Assembly: GCA_963724975.1 (NCBI GenBank) | Contig: CAVRXB010000011.1 | Coordinates: forward strand, 248,001 to 312,000 | From: CAIWHR01 sp963724975 | Lineage (GTDB): Bacteria; Pseudomonadota; Gammaproteobacteria; Burkholderiales; Casimicrobiaceae | Direction of reading: 5' to 3' | Length of the DNA stretch: 64,000 bases | Part shown: positions 61,014 to 64,000 of the stretch, piece by piece | How positions within the stretch are numbered: position 1 is the first letter of the stretch | How the letters are laid out: every line of letters starts with the position of its first letter | Program-made: the position numbers and the translations under genes | Notes under the pieces: model-generated | The model's database searches: none | Told to the model about the DNA's origin: nothing | Seen by the model: only the letters and a program-made list of their open reading frames with translations

Positions 61014-62114
61014 TCAGTCCGCGAACTCCGTAAATATCGCGTCGATCCGCGTAGCGTCGCCTAGGAAAGCGTCAACGCACTTCGGGTCGAAGTGCTTGCC
61101 GCGCTGCGCCTTGAGGTAGTCGATACCCTCCTGCACCGGCCATGCATGCTTGTAGGGCCGTTCGCTGACCAGCGCGTCGAAGACGTCGGCGACAGCGACG
61201 CACCGCGCGACGATCGGAATGTCCTCGCCGTGCAATCCGTTCGGATAGCCCGTGCCGTCGAATTTCTCGTGATGGCCGAGGGCGATGATCGCGCCCATGC
61301 TGAGATATTTGGAGGGGCTGCCCTTCAGGATGTCGTAGCCGATCCGGGGATGGGCGCGCATCATCTCCACTTCGGGGCCAGACAGAGGTCCTTCCTTCAG
61401 CAGGACGGAATCGGGGATGCCGATCTTCCCGATATCGTGCATCGGCGCGGCGACCTCCAGCACATGGCACATCTCCGCACCAAGCCCGAGGTTCTGGCCG
61501 ATGAGACCGGAGTACTTGGCCATCCGCATCAGATGATTGCCGGTGGTCTTGTCGCGGAATTCACCGGCCTTCGCCAGCTTCGACAGTGTTTCCAGCTCGC
61601 GCTCGTGGATTTCGGAGACTGACTTGTCGACCTGGTACTGCAGCACGCGCGCCTGGTCGGAAAGAACGATCTTGTGCCGGCGCAATTCGAGCAGATTGGC
61701 GCAGCGGGCGCGCGTTTCGTGCTCGTCGAGCGGCTTGATCAGGAAATCGGTGGCGCCAGCTTCAAGCGCGTCGTAGCGGATACGGCGGTCATCGACCACC
61801 GTGATGACAACGATGGGAACGTCGACGCAATGCGGCAAACCGCGGATTTGCTTGACGAGCTCGATACCGTCGAACTCGGGCAGCTTGTAGTCGGTGAGGA
61901 CCATGTCGACGCGGTTGTTCCGCGCGAACTCGAGCGCGCGGCTCGGCGTGTCGAATAGCTCGAGATTCAACTTGCCATCGATCTGGCGGACGATCTCAGC
62001 GAGCAGGAGGCGGCTGCTGAAAAGGTCGTCGATGATGAGGACCGTATTGCGCTGGGCACGGGCGAGTGCCAACTCCGAGATAACTCCCGTAGGGCGGGCC
62101 TGCGCGGCGTTCAT
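61014..62114 (-). CDS. rpfG: RpfG-type HD-GYP response regulator
   Basis: A 366-residue two-domain protein. The receiver (about 22-145, Asp30 pair and phosphoacceptor Asp75 in 'LTDYKLPEFDG') is followed by an HD-GYP phosphodiesterase domain (about 170-360) with 'HDIGKIGIPD' (226-235) and 'HHEKFDGTGYP' (281-291). All metal and GYP residues are present, so it should hydrolyse c-di-GMP when phosphorylated. It is the natural partner of RpfC but is coded on the opposite strand, 5 kb away, and has host-like GC-rich codon use. It is convergent with the luxR-type gene. Confidence 0.92.
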   Translation of the reverse strand: MNAAQARPTGVISELALARAQRNTVLIIDDLFSSRLLLAEIVRQIDGKLNLELFDTPSRALEFARNNRVDMVLTDYKLPEFDGIELVKQIRGLPHCVDVPIVVITVVDDRRIRYDALEAGATDFLIKPLDEHETRARCANLLELRRHKIVLSDQARVLQYQVDKSVSEIHERELETLSKLAKAGEFRDKTTGNHLMRMAKYSGLIGQNLGLGAEMCHVLEVAAPMHDIGKIGIPDSVLLKEGPLSGPEVEMMRAHPRIGYDILKGSPSKYLSMGAIIALGHHEKFDGTGYPNGLHGEDIPIVARCVAVADVFDALVSERPYKHAWPVQEGIDYLKAQRGKHFDPKCVDAFLGDATRIDAIFTEFAD

Positions 62115-62269
62115 GGCGTTCTCCTGGCAAGAGCAGCGGCAACCGAGTGACGCAAGAAGTGTGCCCCGACGGTCGCGGGGCGTGTCCTGCGCTCTTGAGG
62201 CCGGGCGGGGTTCGTTGACCCGCCGAGGGATGCCGGCACTGCGGGTTCGGCGCCCCGCGCTGCTCGGCG

Positions 62270-62299
62270 AAAGGCCCGCCGGGTTTCCCGGGCGGGGCC
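62270..62299 (-). terminator. Probable terminator after tRNA-Pro
   Basis: On the minus strand GGCCCCGCCCGGG pairs imperfectly with CCCGGCGGGCC around an AAA loop, then TTT. It begins 8 bp after the tRNA 3' end. The T-run is short, so confidence is moderate. Confidence 0.5.
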
Positions 62300-62306
62300 G
62301 TTATGT

Positions 62307-62383
62307 TGGTCGGGGCGAGAGGAATTGAACCTCCGACCCCCTGCACCCCATGCAGGTGCGCTACCAGGCTGCGCTACGCCCCG
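62307..62383 (-). tRNA. tRNA-Pro (anticodon GGG)
   Basis: A 77-nt cloverleaf on the minus strand. The acceptor arms CGGGGCG/CGCCCCG pair; anticodon stem CCTGC/GCAGG encloses ATGGGGT, giving GGG (reads CCC). T-arm GGTTCAATTCC. The 3' ACCA is encoded. It adjoins the right side of the signal locus. Confidence 0.95.
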
Positions 62384-62409
62384 ACACGAAGATCGAATTA
62401 TAGCCGCGT

Positions 62410-62856
62410 TCATCGGTCGAGGCCCAGCAGTTGACGGATGCGGAGTAACTCCTGCCGCAGTTCTTCGCGCACTGCGGCCTCGCCTTTGGGAGCAGAGGAG
62501 CGCGACGTCGGAAGTCCGGAGGGGCCGCTGGCCACCGGGGGCGACTGACGTGGAATGGCCGTCGTGGCGGGAAGAGCGCCGGGAAGCGTCACCTCCGACT
62601 CGAGCCGGTGGCGGGCACCGTTGATCGTGAATCCCTGTTCGTACAGGAGATCGCGGATGCGCCGAATCAGCAGGACTTCGTGGTGCTGGTAGTACCGGCG
62701 GTTGCCGCGGCGCTTGACCGGCTTGAGCTGCGCGAACTCCTGCTCCCAATACCGGAGCACGTGCGGCTTGACCGCACAAAGGTCGCTGACCTCGCCGATC
62801 GTGAAGTACCGCTTGGCGGGGATCGGCGGCAGTTCCGCCTTAGGCGACCTCTGCAT
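62410..62856 (-). CDS. MerR-family regulator next to ihfA
   Basis: A 148-residue protein. The N-terminal winged helix-turn-helix ('RYFTIGEVSDLCAVKPHVLRYWEQEFAQLKPVKRRGNRRYYQ', 16-57) is of the MlrA/MerR type. A variable Pro/Ser-rich linker (about 95-122) and a C-terminal coiled part follow. It is conserved directly downstream of pheT-ihfA in proteobacteria; its target and effector are unknown. Confidence 0.88.
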   Translation of the reverse strand: MQRSPKAELPPIPAKRYFTIGEVSDLCAVKPHVLRYWEQEFAQLKPVKRRGNRRYYQHHEVLLIRRIRDLLYEQGFTINGARHRLESEVTLPGALPATTAIPRQSPPVASGPSGLPTSRSSAPKGEAAVREELRQELLRIRQLLGLDR

Positions 62857-62975
62857 ATGTCCCGTGAGGTCGCGCGTCGCGCCCGATGCGGTTCAACGAG
62901 CTCCGCGTAGCGGTCGACGCTTGCTTGCGCGTGTCCGGTTCGCTCTTGCCACCCGTTACCGGGGGCAAAATCGCA

Positions 62976-63284
62976 TCAGCGGGGCAGGGTGCCGGCATGG
63001 TTCGCGGCTTCGACCATGGCCTTCAGCTTCTGACTGGCGTGAAACGTGACGACGCGACGAGCCGTGATCGGAATCTCCTCACCCGTCTTCGGGTTGCGCC
63101 CGGGACGCTGCGGCTTTTCGCGCAACTGGAAGTTTCCGAAGCCTGACAGCTTCACCGCGTCGCCGCGCTCGAGCGCAATGCGAATTTCCTCGAAAAAATG
63201 CTCGACCATGTCCTTTGCCTCGCGCTTGTTGAGGCCCAGTTGTTCGAACAGCAGATCGGCAAGTTCAGCTTTGGTCAGCGTCAT
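62976..63284 (-). CDS. ihfA: Integration host factor, alpha subunit
   Basis: A 102-residue DNA-bending protein. 'TLTKAELADLLFEQLGLNKREAKDMVEHFFEEI' forms the dimer helices and 'GRNPKTGEEIPITARRVVTFHASQKLK' the DNA-intercalating arm with its Pro. It follows pheT by 11 bp, the classical pheST-ihfA operon. Confidence 0.95.
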   Translation of the reverse strand: MTLTKAELADLLFEQLGLNKREAKDMVEHFFEEIRIALERGDAVKLSGFGNFQLREKPQRPGRNPKTGEEIPITARRVVTFHASQKLKAMVEAANHAGTLPR

Positions 63285-63295
63285 CGGAATCCCTG

Positions 63296-64000
63296 TCAGC
63301 GGAGGACGGCGCCGAACCGAACTTGTAGGACGCGCAGCAGGTCCGCTAGCGTCGCGTCGATGTCGGCGTCCGTCAAAGTACGTTCAGTATCCTGCATAAG
63401 CACCAGAATCGCAACGCTTTTCCTGCCAGACGGTAACCCGGGCCCACGATAGAGGTCGAATGGTCGGAGGGCAACCACCCGCGGAGGCGTGGCGGTGGCC
63501 AACGCGTCCAGCAGTGCGCCGATGGGCACCTTGTCGTCGACAACCACGGCGAAATCCCGTCGCACGACCGGAAGCTTGGACAGCGGTTTAGCCGCCGGCA
63601 TCGGCAGCGCGAGCAAAGGCGCCACGTCCAGCTCGAAGATAACGGGTGCGCGAGGTAACTCGTATGCTTTGGCGAGCCGAGGGTGGAGTTCGCCCAGCCA
63701 GCCGATCGATTCACTGTCGAGCAGAACCCTGGCCGAGCGGCCGGGATGAAGCAAAGGATGCGGAGACGCGTCGGTGACGAGCGTCCGTGGCGCAACCAGG
63801 GCTTCGAGGTCGCCCTTGACGTCGTGAAAGTCGACCGGCCGTTTCGCCGCTCCCCACTGCTCGGGCAGCGCCGGGCCGTAGGCTACACCCCCGATGCGAA
63901 ACGGCTGCAGCAGGTCGCCGTTCCCGTCCCGGAGAAAGCAACACCCGACCTCGAACACCCGCACGCGGTCATGCTGGCGCGCGAGGTTGGTCCGTAGCAC
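63296..64000 (-). CDS. pheT: Phenylalanyl-tRNA synthetase beta subunit (3' part)
   Basis: The last 234 residues of PheT, open at the window edge. The visible part contains the end of the B5/catalytic-like core and the C-terminal anticodon-binding ferredoxin-like FDX-ACB domain ('KLPVVRRDFAVVVDDKVPIGALLDAL', 'ALRPFDLYRGPGLPSGRKSVAILVLMQ', 'TLTDADIDATLADLLRVLQVRFGAVLR'). It charges tRNA-Phe with PheS. Confidence 0.95.
   Translation of the reverse strand: MLRTNLARQHDRVRVFEVGCCFLRDGNGDLLQPFRIGGVAYGPALPEQWGAAKRPVDFHDVKGDLEALVAPRTLVTDASPHPLLHPGRSARVLLDSESIGWLGELHPRLAKAYELPRAPVIFELDVAPLLALPMPAAKPLSKLPVVRRDFAVVVDDKVPIGALLDALATATPPRVVALRPFDLYRGPGLPSGRKSVAILVLMQDTERTLTDADIDATLADLLRVLQVRFGAVLR

Noticed and set aside
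62307..62383. tRNA-Pro as an integration site for the signal locus
   Set aside because: No repeated tRNA 3' end was noticed at the left boundary and there is no integrase. rpfG, with host-like composition, lies between the tRNA and the A/T-richer block.

Overview
This 64 kb window is a high-GC, densely packed bacterial chromosome segment, most likely from a betaproteobacterium. The grounds are gene content and order: aat followed by bpt, a tRNA-Pro/MerR/ihfA/pheT block, yciB-bolA-PpiC, pilS-pilR beside ampD and a PP0621-type protein, and a PhaM-like protein. Most genes are ordinary core or accessory functions with short gaps and ATGA/GTGA overlaps. No integrase, transposase, phage gene or CRISPR array was seen.

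Layout. 1-9 kb: end of a 2-oxoacid:ferredoxin oxidoreductase beta subunit, an AsmA-family protein, and a copper/silver-type RND efflux operon (small periplasmic protein, cusC, cusB, cusA). 9-13 kb: SRAP peptidase, EcsC, mobB, an outer-membrane barrel, moaD, moaE. 12.8-17.1 kb: a sugar-acid cluster (dgoK, a frameshifted kdgK, an SDR, a small helical protein, a cupin, a frameshifted HAD protein) with two copies of a dispersed GC-rich repeat. 17.1-18 kb: promoter, fluoride riboswitch, crcB/fluC and a DUF190 gene. 18-24 kb: quinone reductase, nnr, and a glutamate/aspartate ABC transporter (gltI-terminator-gltJKL). 24-31 kb: two TPM-domain proteins, a DUF2846-like protein, guaC, a beta-helix protein, a PDZ-alpha/beta-hydrolase fusion and a membrane AraC regulator. 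31-41 kb: purL, a gamma-carbonic-anhydrase-like protein, GGT with TctA/TctB, PpiC, BolA, YciB. 41-51.5 kb: ampD, pilR, pilS, PP0621, an FAD oxidase, PhaM-like, GST, YbhB, small membrane proteins, tRNA-Arg, tag, aat, bpt.

51.5-62.1 kb is the exceptional part: a composite DSF-type quorum-sensing locus. It has an RpfF-type signal synthase with both catalytic glutamates, an RpfC-type hybrid kinase and an RpfG-type HD-GYP regulator. Interleaved with these are a private acyl carrier protein, a FabF-type and a FabH-type ketosynthase, a heme-oxygenase-like diiron protein, an alpha/beta hydrolase, and a LuxR-type regulator that keeps the full AHL-binding signature although no LuxI is present. By eye the DNA from about 51.56 to 60.97 kb is richer in A/T than its flanks, and it lies directly after bpt, whose stop codon overlaps the first start codon. 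This looks like an acquired block. I infer that the ketosynthases and ACP supply a special acyl chain to RpfF, the diiron protein and hydrolase may tailor or release it, and RpfC/RpfG and/or the LuxR protein read it. A perfect 17-bp dyad sits at the predicted transcription start of the rpfF-fabF operon. The window ends with tRNA-Pro, a MerR regulator, ihfA and the 3' part of pheT.

A second window-wide signal is a set of TANAAT-like -10 boxes placed exactly 6 bp before start codons (asmA, the CusC-operon leader gene, mobB, nnr, aat, probably ecsC), which suggests frequent leaderless transcription.
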